Shown: positions 19,573 through 28,624, numbered from the stretch's first letter. The stretch is 64,000 bases of DNA from Candidatus Saccharimonadota bacterium (GCA_028288995.1 JAQGHF010000005.1:1-64000), one strand, 5' to 3'. Numbers and translations: made by a program. The notes: generated by a model from the sequence alone, not told the origin.

Positions 19573-21219
19573 TTACGGTGGACAACTCCCTGTCATTGGG
19601 AGGCAGCCTGGTCCGAATCCACCCTGTCCACTTGCGCTAATAGTACCCCATCCATAGGGCGCTGGAGAGCCACAGTTAATAGTTAAGTAGCCACGACCGC
19701 TTCCCCAAGCGATGCCGGTGTTGGTGTAGCGACCACTACCGCTCGTCGATGCACCACCCGATCCAGATCCAGATTTGTTCACGCTACCAGTAAGATTCCA
19801 TGAGTACGTGTACGATGTTGTGCCGGCAGGGCAAGTCCAGTCCCATCCCATTGAGCGGTATTGGTCATTATAAATATTGGCTGTTGGAGCTGTCAGTGTA
19901 CGACTGACGCTATTGCTCGCGGACACATATGGAGATTGGTAGGTTGCCGTTTGGCAGCGAGTATCGTTAGTGACGGTGAGCGTATAGTTCCATGCAGGGA
20001 ACACTGCGTCAACGGTTTGGTAGCTTGGTCCACTCCCTTCGGTCCAGGCAACGCCATTTTGGTACCATTTGTAGTACGGCGTTGTTCCTGCGGCACAGAC
20101 GGCACTTGAAGATACTCGTTCGATATTGTACTGAGGGTCGGTTTTGCTAATGGTGTACGCTGCTGGAACGGCCGCTGGTGTCATTGACACTGTCGCTGAC
20201 CAACTACTGAGGTTTGGTGTCGCACTTGCTTGTATGCGGTAATAGTGTGTGAGACCTGGTGCTTCATCTGTATATACTATTGTTTGCGTTCCTGATCCCG
20301 CGGTTTGTGTTGCAGTACTTGTTGCGCCTGTAGCAGGGAAAGTATTATCGGTACTACGCTGAATTGTGTATGAAGTTGCGTACTGGACAGTTGGCCACGA
20401 AAGCGTTACTTGGGTACTACTGTTCGCTGTAGCTGTTGCAACCGGAGTTGCAAGCGCGTTGGTTGTTGCCGATGCAGTATTTGACCAGTTACCTTGAGTA
20501 ACGCCGTTCACTGGTGCAACCCGGAAGTAATAGGTGCCACCAGAAGAAAGACCTGTAATCGTCGCACCAGCTGTTGCGCTCGATGTTTGACTTAAGTTTG
20601 CAACGAATCCTGGGTCTGTTGAGGTCTGGATGACGTAGCCACTTGCGTTGTTTACAGAGCTCCAGGTCAATGCGATGGTTGTGAAGCTGGTCGAGTTGGC
20701 AGCGAGATTCGTAATATTTCCCGATGTGGCGATACTCGTTGATCGTCGACTGGCAATTGTTTTAATGAGTCCATCGGTCTCGTCTTTGTATTTCAATGTA
20801 TAACTCAAACATGACCCTGATCCGCTACATTCGGGACTGCCATCACCTTGGTATTCAAAGAAGTCAGTACCGTTTGTCGTCAGAACGTTGCCTGCACTGG
20901 TACATTTAATTGAGTTAGTTGTCCCTGTTGAAGCTTGGGGGGCAACAATGGTTCCAGTATCGATACCTTTTAATGTGCTCTGTGTGACGGTACCAGATGT
21001 TAGCGCCACACAACTTGGGTACTCACCGTTAAGGTCGTAATATTTTTCAAGCGCTTCTGCAATCACACTGGCGCTTGAAGCCCGCCTCGCGTCACGAGTG
21101 TCACCTTGGTAGCGACCAAATCCGACAATGCTGATTGTTGCAAGAATACCGATAATTGCGATCACGACAATAAGCTCAATAAGAGTAAAGCCTCTGACTC
21201 GATCAATCACCCGGTTCAT
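19573..21219 (-). CDS. Type IV pilin-like protein with fibronectin type III domains
   Basis: A 548-residue protein. The N-terminus MNRVIDRVRG/FTLIELIVVIAIIGILA is a classical class III prepilin signal with Glu at +5, followed by the pilin helix and a GspG-like YYDLNGEYPSC region. Two FN3-like repeats (about 165-260 and 260-350, with TTIALTW/VTLSW and YYFRV/YYRIQ strands) and a Cys-containing, Ser/Gly-rich C-terminus come next. Such modular pilins are likely displayed on type IV pili used for host attachment. I start at 21219, where TACAAT lies 7 nt upstream; a longer reading to 21351 would cross the promoter. Confidence 0.87.
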   Translation of the reverse strand: MNRVIDRVRGFTLIELIVVIAIIGILATISIVGFGRYQGDTRDARRASSASVIAEALEKYYDLNGEYPSCVALTSGTVTQSTLKGIDTGTIVAPQASTGTTNSIKCTSAGNVLTTNGTDFFEYQGDGSPECSGSGSCLSYTLKYKDETDGLIKTIASRRSTSIATSGNITNLAANSTSFTTIALTWSSVNNASGYVIQTSTDPGFVANLSQTSSATAGATITGLSSGGTYYFRVAPVNGVTQGNWSNTASATTNALATPVATATANSSTQVTLSWPTVQYATSYTIQRSTDNTFPATGATSTATQTAGSGTQTIVYTDEAPGLTHYYRIQASATPNLSSWSATVSMTPAAVPAAYTISKTDPQYNIERVSSSAVCAAGTTPYYKWYQNGVAWTEGSGPSYQTVDAVFPAWNYTLTVTNDTRCQTATYQSPYVSASNSVSRTLTAPTANIYNDQYRSMGWDWTCPAGTTSYTYSWNLTGSVNKSGSGSGGASTSGSGRYTNTGIAWGSGRGYLTINCGSPAPYGWGTISASGQGGFGPGCLPMTGSCPP

Positions 21220-21226
21220 AGACGTT

Positions 21227-21255
21227 ATTGTAGCAAGCATAAGCGACGTTGTAAA
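21227..21255 (-). promoter_or_regulatory. Promoter of the pilin/membrane protein operon
   Basis: TTTACA (21255..21250), 17 nt, TACAAT (21232..21227), then 7 nt to the ATG at 21219. This is among the clearest leaderless promoters in the window. Confidence 0.75.
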
Positions 21256-21358
21256 CGTATAAAATAAAGGGATACTTAAGCAGGTAACACTAACAATTCG
21301 GCTTAAATATGGTAAAATAATTAAGTTCTTTCCACGAATTAAAGCACGCAATCAATAT

Positions 21359-21433
21359 TGGGGATTCGCCAAGTGGTAAGGCATCGGCTTTTGGTGCCGA
21401 CATTCGGGGGTTCGAATCCCTCATCCCCAGCCA
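21359..21433 (+). tRNA. tRNA-Gln (anticodon TTG)
   Basis: A complete cloverleaf. Acceptor TGGGGAT pairs with ATCCCCA (21423..21429), the anticodon stem is TCGGC/GCCGA with loop TTTTGGT giving anticodon TTG, and the T-arm loop is TTCGAAT. Discriminator G is at 21430 and the CCA end is encoded (21431..21433). The body matches bacterial glutamine tRNAs. An intrinsic terminator follows at 21449. Confidence 0.97.
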
Positions 21434-21448
21434 AGATGATCATACTTA

Positions 21449-21472
21449 AACGAGCCCTTGCGGTTCGTTTTT
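21449..21472 (+). terminator. Terminator after tRNA-Gln
   Basis: AACGAGCC pairs with GGTTCGTT (one G-U pair) around loop CTTGC, followed by a T-tract. It directly follows the tRNA. Confidence 0.75.
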
Positions 21473-21491
21473 GTTATGTAATAATAAAAAT

Positions 21492-21797
21492 ATGAGTAAG
21501 AAAATATATGCTAATGGTACATATAACGCGATTGGAACTTATGCTAAAGGTAAAAATAGTATTGATGTAACGCTGAATTTAAACAACGATGCAATATCAA
21601 GCGTTGTCGTTATTCCTATGGCAACTATTAAAATGTCACTTGGTCTTCAAAAGAAATTCGCCATCGCTATCTCAGATGAGGTTGTTGGACGACCAATAGA
21701 TGAGGTTTACCTTGATAAGCTTGCAGGGTCTAGCCTAACAACACAAGGTTTCAACGATGCGATTAAAAAGATTAAGTCACAAGCTTTGAATTCCTGA
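21492..21797 (+). CDS. FMN-binding domain protein
   Basis: A 101-residue single-domain protein. It has the strand pattern GTYNAIGTYAKGKNSIDVTL, then ISDEVVGRPIDEVYLDKLAGSSLTTQGFNDAIKKIK, which matches the FMN-binding domain found in RnfG/NqrC and stand-alone actinobacterial proteins. The threonine in SSLTTQGF is the position that can be flavinylated in the family, although here there is no signal peptide. A role in flavin binding or electron transfer is inferred from the family. The longer reading from 21471 would begin inside the tRNA terminator. Confidence 0.75.
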   Translation: MSKKIYANGTYNAIGTYAKGKNSIDVTLNLNNDAISSVVVIPMATIKMSLGLQKKFAIAISDEVVGRPIDEVYLDKLAGSSLTTQGFNDAIKKIKSQALNS

Positions 21798-21871
21798 AAC
21801 ACATCCACTATCCTCAGCCAAAATTCTTACAGTACAATCTTGAACACCCATCTTGTAGGTATCGATGCTAT

Positions 21872-21997
21872 TTATCCGACTGTTTGGACTATTTCAAAAA
21901 TCATAAAAGCGAGTGAAAGTGGGAGAGCTACCCAATAAAAAACCCAGAATGAGGGACGTCTTCTAGTGCGCTTTCTTTTTTTAGCTTTCTCTGGCAT
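21872..21997 (-). CDS. Small basic single-pass membrane protein
   Basis: An unrecognised 41-residue protein. Its first 15 residues are strongly basic (KAKKRKRTRRRP), followed by one membrane helix (SFWVFYWVALPLSLAFMIF). A TAAAAT or TATAAA box lies 7-9 nt before the ATG at 21997, so it may be leaderless like its neighbours. The basic-then-hydrophobic composition fits a small inner-membrane protein. It fills the otherwise empty gap between the FMN-binding gene and the dehydrogenase. Confidence 0.5.
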   Translation of the reverse strand: MPEKAKKRKRTRRRPSFWVFYWVALPLSLAFMIFEIVQTVG

Positions 21998-22064
21998 GTA
22001 TGTAATTTTATAAAAATTGGCTTAAGTAAAGCTGACGAAATGACAATGCTTACCCTTATCGCGT

Positions 22065-22931
22065 CTATTCCCTATTACTTTCCTCTAATAATTGAATAAC
22101 GACAGAAAAGTCCTTGTCTAATTTCTTTGACATACCGCTAGCGGTGACCTGTGTTGCAGCTGCCGTCGCTGGCATAGGGGTAAATGTGTTGTGAGCTTGG
22201 TTTGCTATCAGACCGAAATCTTTGTGCATATTTGCAAGTGAAAACGCCACATCGTAGGTATCAGATAAAGCGTTTTGCATTTTCATTTTTTGTGAGGGTG
22301 ACACAACGGCTGTATTATTAAGAACTTCTATTAATTTACTTTTACTGATGCCCATTCTTTGACCTAAAGTTAATGACTCAGCCAAAGCTTGGATGCCGAG
22401 TCCCAGTAAAGCGTTGGCTACTAATTTCATGCGCGAGCCGTTACCGGCAGGTCCCATATAGAATGTTTCCTTGCTAATAGAGCTAAAGATTGATGTCGCC
22501 TCTTTAAACTTTGATTCATCTCCCCCGACAAAAATAATTAATTGGGCAGCCTCTACTTGGGGTGCACTACCAGAAACGGGTGCATCTAAAAAGTATGCGT
22601 CATTTTTAGCCACTATTTCCGAAAGCTCCACGGCCATATCAGGTGATATAGTGCTCAGACTGATAAATACTTTGCCCTTACAATCAGCAGAAATAGCTTG
22701 AGTAATCACCTCTTTAATTGCGCGGTCGTCTGGTACTGATATACATATAAAATCACTAGATTTTACGAGATCTTGTATGCTGTCGCTTAAATGAGCCCCG
22801 TATGTAGCTAACGGTTTCGTTTCATCTTTGTTTCTGTTAAGTACAGTGACTGTATTTTTGTCTGTTAGTAGTCGAACGATCATTCGGCTACCCATAGTGC
22901 CAGTCCCTACAAAGCCAATAGTTTTACTCAT
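22065..22931 (-). CDS. Beta-hydroxyacid dehydrogenase family oxidoreductase
   Basis: A 288-residue NAD(P)-dependent enzyme of the 3-hydroxyisobutyrate/6-phosphogluconate dehydrogenase superfamily. The N-terminal Rossmann motif is GFVGTGTMGSRM (5-16), FLDAPVSGSAPQVEAA is the substrate-binding signature, and the catalytic lysine region is GNGSRMKLVANALLG. The cofactor loop NRNKDE after the second strand favours NADP. AGGAGGTGAT precedes the ATG. Its physiological substrate cannot be told from sequence. A/T-rich codon use differs slightly from the neighbours. Confidence 0.88.
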   Translation of the reverse strand: MSKTIGFVGTGTMGSRMIVRLLTDKNTVTVLNRNKDETKPLATYGAHLSDSIQDLVKSSDFICISVPDDRAIKEVITQAISADCKGKVFISLSTISPDMAVELSEIVAKNDAYFLDAPVSGSAPQVEAAQLIIFVGGDESKFKEATSIFSSISKETFYMGPAGNGSRMKLVANALLGLGIQALAESLTLGQRMGISKSKLIEVLNNTAVVSPSQKMKMQNALSDTYDVAFSLANMHKDFGLIANQAHNTFTPMPATAAATQVTASGMSKKLDKDFSVVIQLLEESNRE

Positions 22932-23054
22932 ATCACCTCCTAACCTAGTTAATGAAAAGTGTTACTATGTCCTCTGTCTATTATATGCCCGGTTGCAGCA
23001 ATGGTCTAATACAGTTCAGATGAGACCTTCTGGACTCATTCTTCTTGTCCGCAA

Positions 23055-23912
23055 TTAGCTCGGTGGCGACGGGTCTCGATACAATGACCCTTCAGATACT
23101 TTTCCCATTACCTCGTGAGCTCGTGTGATCACAATATAGGCGCGGGGGTCCACTTCTCTTGCTGCGTTCTTTACCTTCTCTTCTTCAAAACGGGTGATGA
23201 CGGCGAGCATCACACCGTGGGGTTCTCTGTCCTTCGGATTACTCTCTTTCACAAATGTGACGGGTTCTTCGATGAGATCATTAATAACCTTCCCGATTTC
23301 GCGCACGTGCATACTGACAATCCACAGACTACGCGACTCGTTCAGACCTTCAACCGTAATATCGATAGCTTTATGAGCGACAAAATACGCTACCAAAGAA
23401 TACAGCGCCGAATCCCATCCAAATACAAAACCACCGCAAGTGATAATAACGCCGTTAATGACCATAATCGCTTCACCTACCGAAAAGACAGTAACTCGGT
23501 CAATAAGGAGTGCGATGGTGTCCGTGCCGTCAATGATCCCTCCGTAGCGAACGACAATCCCTACCCCGATTCCAACGACGATACCTCCAAATATGGCACC
23601 GAGAATTGGAATATCCGTCAGACCATGTGGCGTATGAAATGAGGTTAAAATAGCCAATGTAATAATGCCGATGGTTGATAACGTTGCGAATGTCTTACCA
23701 AATTTTTTGTAGCCCAGTACGACAAATGGAATATTGATAAGTATCAAGAACACCCCGATCGGTAGACCGGTAAGATGGGAGATGATGATGGATGTACCCG
23801 TTACCCCACCATCTATTAGGTGATTTGGCAAAAGAAAAAACTGCAGACCGGCTGCAGTAATGACTCCACCTAGGAGTACGAGGATAATCTGTTTGGCGTG
23901 AGTACGGTTAAT
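23055..23912 (-). CDS. YitT/DUF2179 family membrane protein with ATT start
   Basis: About 285 residues. Five hydrophobic helices are followed by a C-terminal DUF2179 domain (GVMLAVITRFEEEKVKNAAREVDPRAYIVITRAHEV). Homologues begin with a membrane helix ending in PNHLIDGG. Here that helix (QIILVLLGGVITAAGLQFFL) lies upstream of every ATG, GTG or TTG before the in-frame stop at 23922. The only sensible starts are two ATT codons at 23915 and 23912, directly after AAGGAGG (23917..23923). A -10 box lies at 23940. Transport function is unknown for the family. Confidence 0.85.
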   Translation of the reverse strand: MNRTHAKQIILVLLGGVITAAGLQFFLLPNHLIDGGVTGTSIIISHLTGLPIGVFLILINIPFVVLGYKKFGKTFATLSTIGIITLAILTSFHTPHGLTDIPILGAIFGGIVVGIGVGIVVRYGGIIDGTDTIALLIDRVTVFSVGEAIMVINGVIITCGGFVFGWDSALYSLVAYFVAHKAIDITVEGLNESRSLWIVSMHVREIGKVINDLIEEPVTFVKESNPKDREPHGVMLAVITRFEEEKVKNAAREVDPRAYIVITRAHEVMGKVSEGSLYRDPSPPS

Positions 23913-23939
23913 AATGCCTCCTTACGTCTTATGAGATCT

Positions 23940-23945
23940 ATTGTA
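23940..23945 (-). promoter_or_regulatory. -10 box of the YitT gene
   Basis: TACAAT on the minus strand, about 17 nt before the AAGGAGG ribosome site. Unlike most first genes here, this transcript has a short leader carrying a Shine-Dalgarno sequence. Confidence 0.5.
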
Positions 23946-24034
23946 CCATGACGCTTACGCTAATTGATGCGCTGTACTCTTTTAGCGGAAGGCAATTCAA
24001 TGATTCCTAAGATCATTTATACTATCAAATATCA

Positions 24035-24063
24035 TTGACTTTTTGTCATAAAAAACATACTAT
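24035..24063 (+). promoter_or_regulatory. Promoter of the polysaccharide deacetylase gene
   Basis: TTGACT (24035..24040), 17 nt, TACTAT (24058..24063). The start codon at 24086 has GAGG nearby, so a leader of about 16 nt is expected. Confidence 0.7.
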
Positions 24064-24085
24064 AACTATAAGTTTTGAGGAAGCT

Positions 24086-26293
24086 ATGAAAAAGATCCTA
24101 TACCTTGTGTTATGTGCGCTACTACTTGCCCCTATGCTCCTGTTTGTATCGCAGGCTAAAGCAGATACCCCTAATCTTATCGCTAACCCTTCGGTTGAAA
24201 TAGCAACAAACGGTCAGCCGGCTAATTTTTCTACCAATAAGTGGGGGTCAAATACTGCTGCGTTCACTTATGGCGTCGGTCATACAGGGAGTCACGGACT
24301 CTCTGTTGCGGTCAGCAATTATGTCAGTGGTGATGCAAAATGGGTTGCTAATACTGTTGCGGTCACGGCAGGTCAAAGCTACACCTATTCTGACTTTAAT
24401 ACGTCAACCACCGACTCTGAGCTCGATGTAGAGTATATCGACGCAACTGGCACTGCGAGCTATGTCTATTTGCAAACAGTTGCAGCCAGTAGTACATGGC
24501 AGCAAACAACTAGTACATTTACCGTCCCAGCTGGTGTTGTTGGTGTTTCAATTCTCCATATTATTTACTCAAACGGGACGCTTCAGACCGATGACTACAG
24601 CCTGACGGCAGTCAGTCAGACGACCACTCCAACTCCCCCAACTGATCCTGCATCGGCAAATCTTATAACGAACGGATCATTTGAGACGGCTGGCACGACC
24701 GACCCCTCGGGCTGGAATCGTGGTGGCTATGGTACCAACACGCGAACTCTCACCTACGCGTCAGGTACGGCGCATACAGGCACACGGAGTGCAACAGTCA
24801 GTCTTTCAAGCGTGAATGATGGTGACGTCAAGTGGTATGCCAATCCAGTTGCCGTCACTGCCGGTTCAACCTACACGTACCAGGATTACTACATGTCGGC
24901 TGTGGCGACCCCAGTCGTCGTGGCGATGACAGATGCAGGTGGTGTTGATAGCTACGTTACTCTTACGACAGCACCGGCTGCGACTACCTGGACGGCATAT
25001 TCAGCCAGCTTCACGGTACCAACAGGTATTAAAGCGATCACAATCTATCACCTGCTTAATCAAGTCGGCTCACTCACGATTGATGATGTTTCGCTGGTTG
25101 CAGGCATAGCCTCAACACCCCCCACTGATCCAACACCGCCAACAAATGCTAATTATGTCGCCAACCCTTCGTTTGAAACGGCAAACGGTGCGAAGCCTAC
25201 TAGCTGGACTCAGGATAGCTGGGGAACAAACACTGCGACGTTTGGCTACGTTACGAACGATGGTCATACTGGAACTAATAGTGCAAAAATAACCATGTCG
25301 AACTATAAAAGCGGCGATGCTAAATGGTATTTTACTCCCCTTACGACACTCACGCCGGATGCACAATATACGTATTCTACCTGGTACAAGACGACCGCAA
25401 AGATTGCAGCTATTGCTATGTACACCGATGCAACTGGGACGGCGAACTACTTTCCACTGTCTACTCCACTTGTTGGATCGGCTGCAGCGACAACATGGCA
25501 GCAATACAGCGCAACCTTCCAGGTGCCTTCAGACGCAGTATCTATGAGTATTCTCTTTGTCATCGAGAGTAACGGAACACTTCAGACGGACGACGCTTCA
25601 GTGACTTCATACACACCGACGGGTTTTAGTGAGCCACTCATTAGTCTGACATTTGATGACGGCTGGACATCTATTTACGACAACGCGTTTCCTCTTCTTC
25701 AAAAGTATGGTCTCGTTTCAACGCAGTACATCATTTCAAGCTATATCGGTCAGCCATACTACATGACTGCAGCACAGATAAGTGCATTACAGGCTACAGG
25801 CAACGAGATTGGATCGCATACTGTCGATCACCCAGCTCTCACCTCACTGTCTGCGACGAATCTGACAACCGAGCTAAGCCAGTCACAGAAAACTTTACAA
25901 AAAGATTTTGGAACCAGTGCAGCACTCAATATTGCGAGTCCCTATGGTGATTACAACCAAACTGTTATCACAGCAATCCAGAAGTATTACGTTGCTCACC
26001 GCTCGGTAGATGTCGGCTACAACTCAAAAGATAATTTTAACCCCTATAATATCTTGGTTCAGAATATTACAACCGCGACGACTCCTGCTGATGTCGCATC
26101 ATGGATTGCACAGGCAAAGGTAACAAATACATGGTTGGTTATTGTTTATCACAATGTAACGCCAAATGGTGTCTTTGACGCTGATACAACCAGCACTGCA
26201 TATCTCGATGCTGAGCTGCAAGAGATCAAGGCATCTGGTATTCCCGTTAAAACTATGACGCAAGCGCTGGCTGAAATAAACGCTCAACTGTAG
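24086..26293 (+). CDS. Secreted polysaccharide deacetylase with three CBM-like repeats
   Basis: A 735-residue extracellular enzyme. A signal peptide (1-28, cleaved near AKAD) is followed by three homologous beta-sandwich repeats of about 160 residues (each opening NxxxNPSxExA and containing GDxKWY..PV), similar to family 4/9 carbohydrate-binding modules. Last comes a NodB-type domain with TFDDG (522-526) and HTVDH (His578, His582), the metal ligands, plus SPYGDY. It would remove acetyl groups from a glycan such as chitin, PNAG or peptidoglycan. The usual Arg of the RxPYG motif is replaced by Ala. The GH16 gene follows. Confidence 0.88.
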   Translation: MKKILYLVLCALLLAPMLLFVSQAKADTPNLIANPSVEIATNGQPANFSTNKWGSNTAAFTYGVGHTGSHGLSVAVSNYVSGDAKWVANTVAVTAGQSYTYSDFNTSTTDSELDVEYIDATGTASYVYLQTVAASSTWQQTTSTFTVPAGVVGVSILHIIYSNGTLQTDDYSLTAVSQTTTPTPPTDPASANLITNGSFETAGTTDPSGWNRGGYGTNTRTLTYASGTAHTGTRSATVSLSSVNDGDVKWYANPVAVTAGSTYTYQDYYMSAVATPVVVAMTDAGGVDSYVTLTTAPAATTWTAYSASFTVPTGIKAITIYHLLNQVGSLTIDDVSLVAGIASTPPTDPTPPTNANYVANPSFETANGAKPTSWTQDSWGTNTATFGYVTNDGHTGTNSAKITMSNYKSGDAKWYFTPLTTLTPDAQYTYSTWYKTTAKIAAIAMYTDATGTANYFPLSTPLVGSAAATTWQQYSATFQVPSDAVSMSILFVIESNGTLQTDDASVTSYTPTGFSEPLISLTFDDGWTSIYDNAFPLLQKYGLVSTQYIISSYIGQPYYMTAAQISALQATGNEIGSHTVDHPALTSLSATNLTTELSQSQKTLQKDFGTSAALNIASPYGDYNQTVITAIQKYYVAHRSVDVGYNSKDNFNPYNILVQNITTATTPADVASWIAQAKVTNTWLVIVYHNVTPNGVFDADTTSTAYLDAELQEIKASGIPVKTMTQALAEINAQL

Positions 26294-26311
26294 CTTACCT
26301 CTGATAACCTA

Positions 26312-26340
26312 TTTACAAATTTAAGTTTTTGTGTTACTAT
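26312..26340 (+). promoter_or_regulatory. Promoter of the GH16 gene
   Basis: TTTACA (26312..26317), 17 nt, TACTAT (26335..26340), then 7 nt to the ATG at 26348: a leaderless start. Confidence 0.72.
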
Positions 26341-26347
26341 ATACAAT

Positions 26348-27457
26348 ATGTTTCACATTTCGAATGGATCTGAATTAGAAAAGTATCTCGCCACTATTGC
26401 CGTCAGTGTCTTACTTGTGGTTGTCTTTTTATTCTTTAGGCTTTCTCGTCGCCAAAAACGCGCGCTCCGCTACAGTATAAAAGCCAAAGCATTCTTTAGA
26501 AGCCTCTACAAAACGTTAAGGGAATTTGTGGGCGAAAGCTGGCAATTCTTTACTGGTATCATGTTTGCTGTTATCGTATTTGCTGTGTTTACGTTCCTTT
26601 CTGGCGGTATGTTCTCTCATTCAACTACAACCATCGCTGACGCTGTAACCACGACTTCATCTGTCCATTCAGCGACACGAACCGTTATTGATACCTCGAA
26701 AGCATGGACGTACGACTTTTCGACGCAACCAAATGGTCCTATCGACTCGAAGATCTTTAATATTGAGAATGGTCCAACAAAAGCTGACTATAACAATGAG
26801 CTTGAAACGTTCACTAATCGTACTGCCAATGTTCGCGTGCAAGATGGTGCGCTTGTCCTTCAGGCACAACCGGAAAACCGGGATGGCAAAGCCTATACCT
26901 CTGGACGGGTTGATACAAATGGGTCATTTAGCTTTATCTACGGTACGCTCACGGTTGAAGCAAAGATTCCTCGCGGTGTTGGTACCTGGCCAGCCGCGTG
27001 GCTGATGCCATCTAACCCACGCTACCAAGCCGCTGACTCCCCTTCTGCAACAGATCAGACTCGAATTTACAGTCTTAATGGAGAGCTGGATTTCCTCGAG
27101 TCTGTCGGTTACGTTCCTGGTCAAAATATCCCTGCCTCTCATAGCTATAATTCGCTTGCTCAGACAGCTCAATACACACCGGCTTTTGTGAGTAATCCTT
27201 ATGATGCATATCACAGCTACGGTATCGTAAAGACAGCAACTTCTATCGAATTTACACTTGACGGTCAAGTATACGCACGTCGTGATAAAACCAGTGGTGA
27301 CCCACTCAGCTGGCCATTTGACCAGCCGTACTATCTTATCCTCAACCTTTCACTGGGTGGTTCATGGGCTGGAAAATACGGCGTCGATGATAGTTCTGCT
27401 CCCTGGCAGTACCAGATCAAATCGATCACATATACTCCATCTACCGTCGCCAACTAA
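26348..27457 (+). CDS. Membrane-anchored family 16 glycoside hydrolase
   Basis: A 369-residue beta-glucanase-like enzyme. Two N-terminal membrane segments (about 10-30 and 65-87) lie before a GH16 domain (about 120-365). The catalytic motif is GELDFLES with nucleophile Glu246, Asp248 and acid/base Glu251. WPAAWLMP and PYYLILNLSLGG are family strands. GH16 enzymes cleave beta-1,3 or beta-1,3/1,4 glucans, galactans and related polymers; the exact target is unknown. A strong bidirectional terminator follows at 27468. Confidence 0.9.
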   Translation: MFHISNGSELEKYLATIAVSVLLVVVFLFFRLSRRQKRALRYSIKAKAFFRSLYKTLREFVGESWQFFTGIMFAVIVFAVFTFLSGGMFSHSTTTIADAVTTTSSVHSATRTVIDTSKAWTYDFSTQPNGPIDSKIFNIENGPTKADYNNELETFTNRTANVRVQDGALVLQAQPENRDGKAYTSGRVDTNGSFSFIYGTLTVEAKIPRGVGTWPAAWLMPSNPRYQAADSPSATDQTRIYSLNGELDFLESVGYVPGQNIPASHSYNSLAQTAQYTPAFVSNPYDAYHSYGIVKTATSIEFTLDGQVYARRDKTSGDPLSWPFDQPYYLILNLSLGGSWAGKYGVDDSSAPWQYQIKSITYTPSTVAN

Positions 27458-27467
27458 GCGATGTGAG

Positions 27468-27508
27468 ATATATAAAAGTGGCTCCATAATGGAGCCACTT
27501 TTATATAT
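27468..27508. terminator. Bidirectional terminator between GH16 and GT2 genes
   Basis: An 18-bp perfect stem (GTGGCTCC/GGAGCCAC core, A/T-rich base) around loop ATAAT. It lies between convergent genes, and both strands have U-tracts. Confidence 0.9.
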
Positions 27509-27517
27509 TGTTTAACT

Positions 27518-28555
27518 TTATGCTACGATCGTTGCAGAACGCTTTGGGGATATCCAAGCAAGGCTGATACCACCACGCTTTGCACGTCGGTATGCTAGCC
27601 AGAAACCTTCAACTGCATGGAATGTCCATAGTAATCCGATCAATGGAAAGAGGATGCCAACAACCATAAGGTATGGTCGATTCATACGAACCGCAGCTAG
27701 GATACCGATAGCGATGCCGTTAATAAACCACCAGAAAAGTGTGAGGGAGGCACTTTGATACAGGAAGGGAATGATGGGGAGAACTAAGAGGTATAGCCAT
27801 GCAAGGACGTTGACGGTTGCAATGCGAGGATTGCCACCACCTAATCCGTAAATTGACATCACTTGCGCATTACCGGTTGCCCAACGCTGCCACTGCTTGC
27901 GGAGGCTTTTGAAGTCCTCAGGGACCATCGTGACGAATGCACTTCTCTTGTCCGCACAGTAACGAACAATCAAGCCCTTCTTGCGAGCACGGAAAAGTCC
28001 TTCAGTGTCTTCGGTAATCGTAAATGCTTGGCGCATGATCAATTCTTTTCCAGCAGCATGGCTGTACATAAGTGAGCAACCGGAAAGCCAAAGACGGGAC
28101 CTGAGTGCATCTTGAAGGCGCTTCGTGAAAGCATTAACAAGCCAATAAGAAACTTCTTGTACTTGGCCGATCAATGACAGTGTGCGTGGAGCTTCGACGC
28201 GGATATCAACGATATCGGCTTTACGGCTACGAATCAGCTCAGCTGGACGCTGAAGGTCGCTTGCGAGAGAGTCGTCGTCAGTTTGGATGATAACACTCTG
28301 AGCGGGGATGATTTTAAAACCTTCTTTGAGAGCTTTTGCTTTACCGACGTTCTTTTCGAGGTGAATCACTTCACCGCCAATTGCTTCGACAGCTTTAAAG
28401 ACACGTCGTGCATCTGGATCGTCAGAACCGTCATCAACAACGATCACTCGAATAGCGCCACCTTTAAATAGTGACTGAACCGTTAATACTATTGCGTCAA
28501 CGGGGTTTTTCGATGCAATCAACCCAATGATTGGGTAGTCTAAGCGTCGCTTCAT
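27518..28555 (-). CDS. Processive family 2 glycosyltransferase
   Basis: A 345-residue membrane synthase. The GT-A domain has VVDDGSDD (about 39-46), TDDDS (about 92), TEDTE (the acid/base region) and the QWQRWATG form of the QxxRW motif that marks processive synthases such as cellulose, hyaluronan and PNAG synthases. Four hydrophobic helices follow. It probably polymerises and exports a beta-linked polysaccharide. The deacetylase, GH16 and GH6 genes around it suggest that polymer is trimmed or modified. AAGGAG precedes the ATG, and a terminator-like hairpin lies in the leader. Confidence 0.88.
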   Translation of the reverse strand: MKRRLDYPIIGLIASKNPVDAIVLTVQSLFKGGAIRVIVVDDGSDDPDARRVFKAVEAIGGEVIHLEKNVGKAKALKEGFKIIPAQSVIIQTDDDSLASDLQRPAELIRSRKADIVDIRVEAPRTLSLIGQVQEVSYWLVNAFTKRLQDALRSRLWLSGCSLMYSHAAGKELIMRQAFTITEDTEGLFRARKKGLIVRYCADKRSAFVTMVPEDFKSLRKQWQRWATGNAQVMSIYGLGGGNPRIATVNVLAWLYLLVLPIIPFLYQSASLTLFWWFINGIAIGILAAVRMNRPYLMVVGILFPLIGLLWTFHAVEGFWLAYRRAKRGGISLAWISPKRSATIVA

Positions 28556-28571
28556 ATTTCTCCTTGAAAAT

Positions 28572-28596
28572 AAAAAAAGAGGGTGTGTGGACCCTC
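28572..28596 (-). terminator. Terminator-like hairpin in the GT2 leader
   Basis: GAGGGT and ACCCTC (6 bp, six-base loop) followed on the minus strand by seven T. It lies between the promoter (28625..28653) and the AAGGAG site of the GT2 gene, the position of an attenuator. Confidence 0.7.
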
Positions 28597-28624
28597 GTTA
28601 TTTTTGTGCTCTCTTTTGCCTTTT

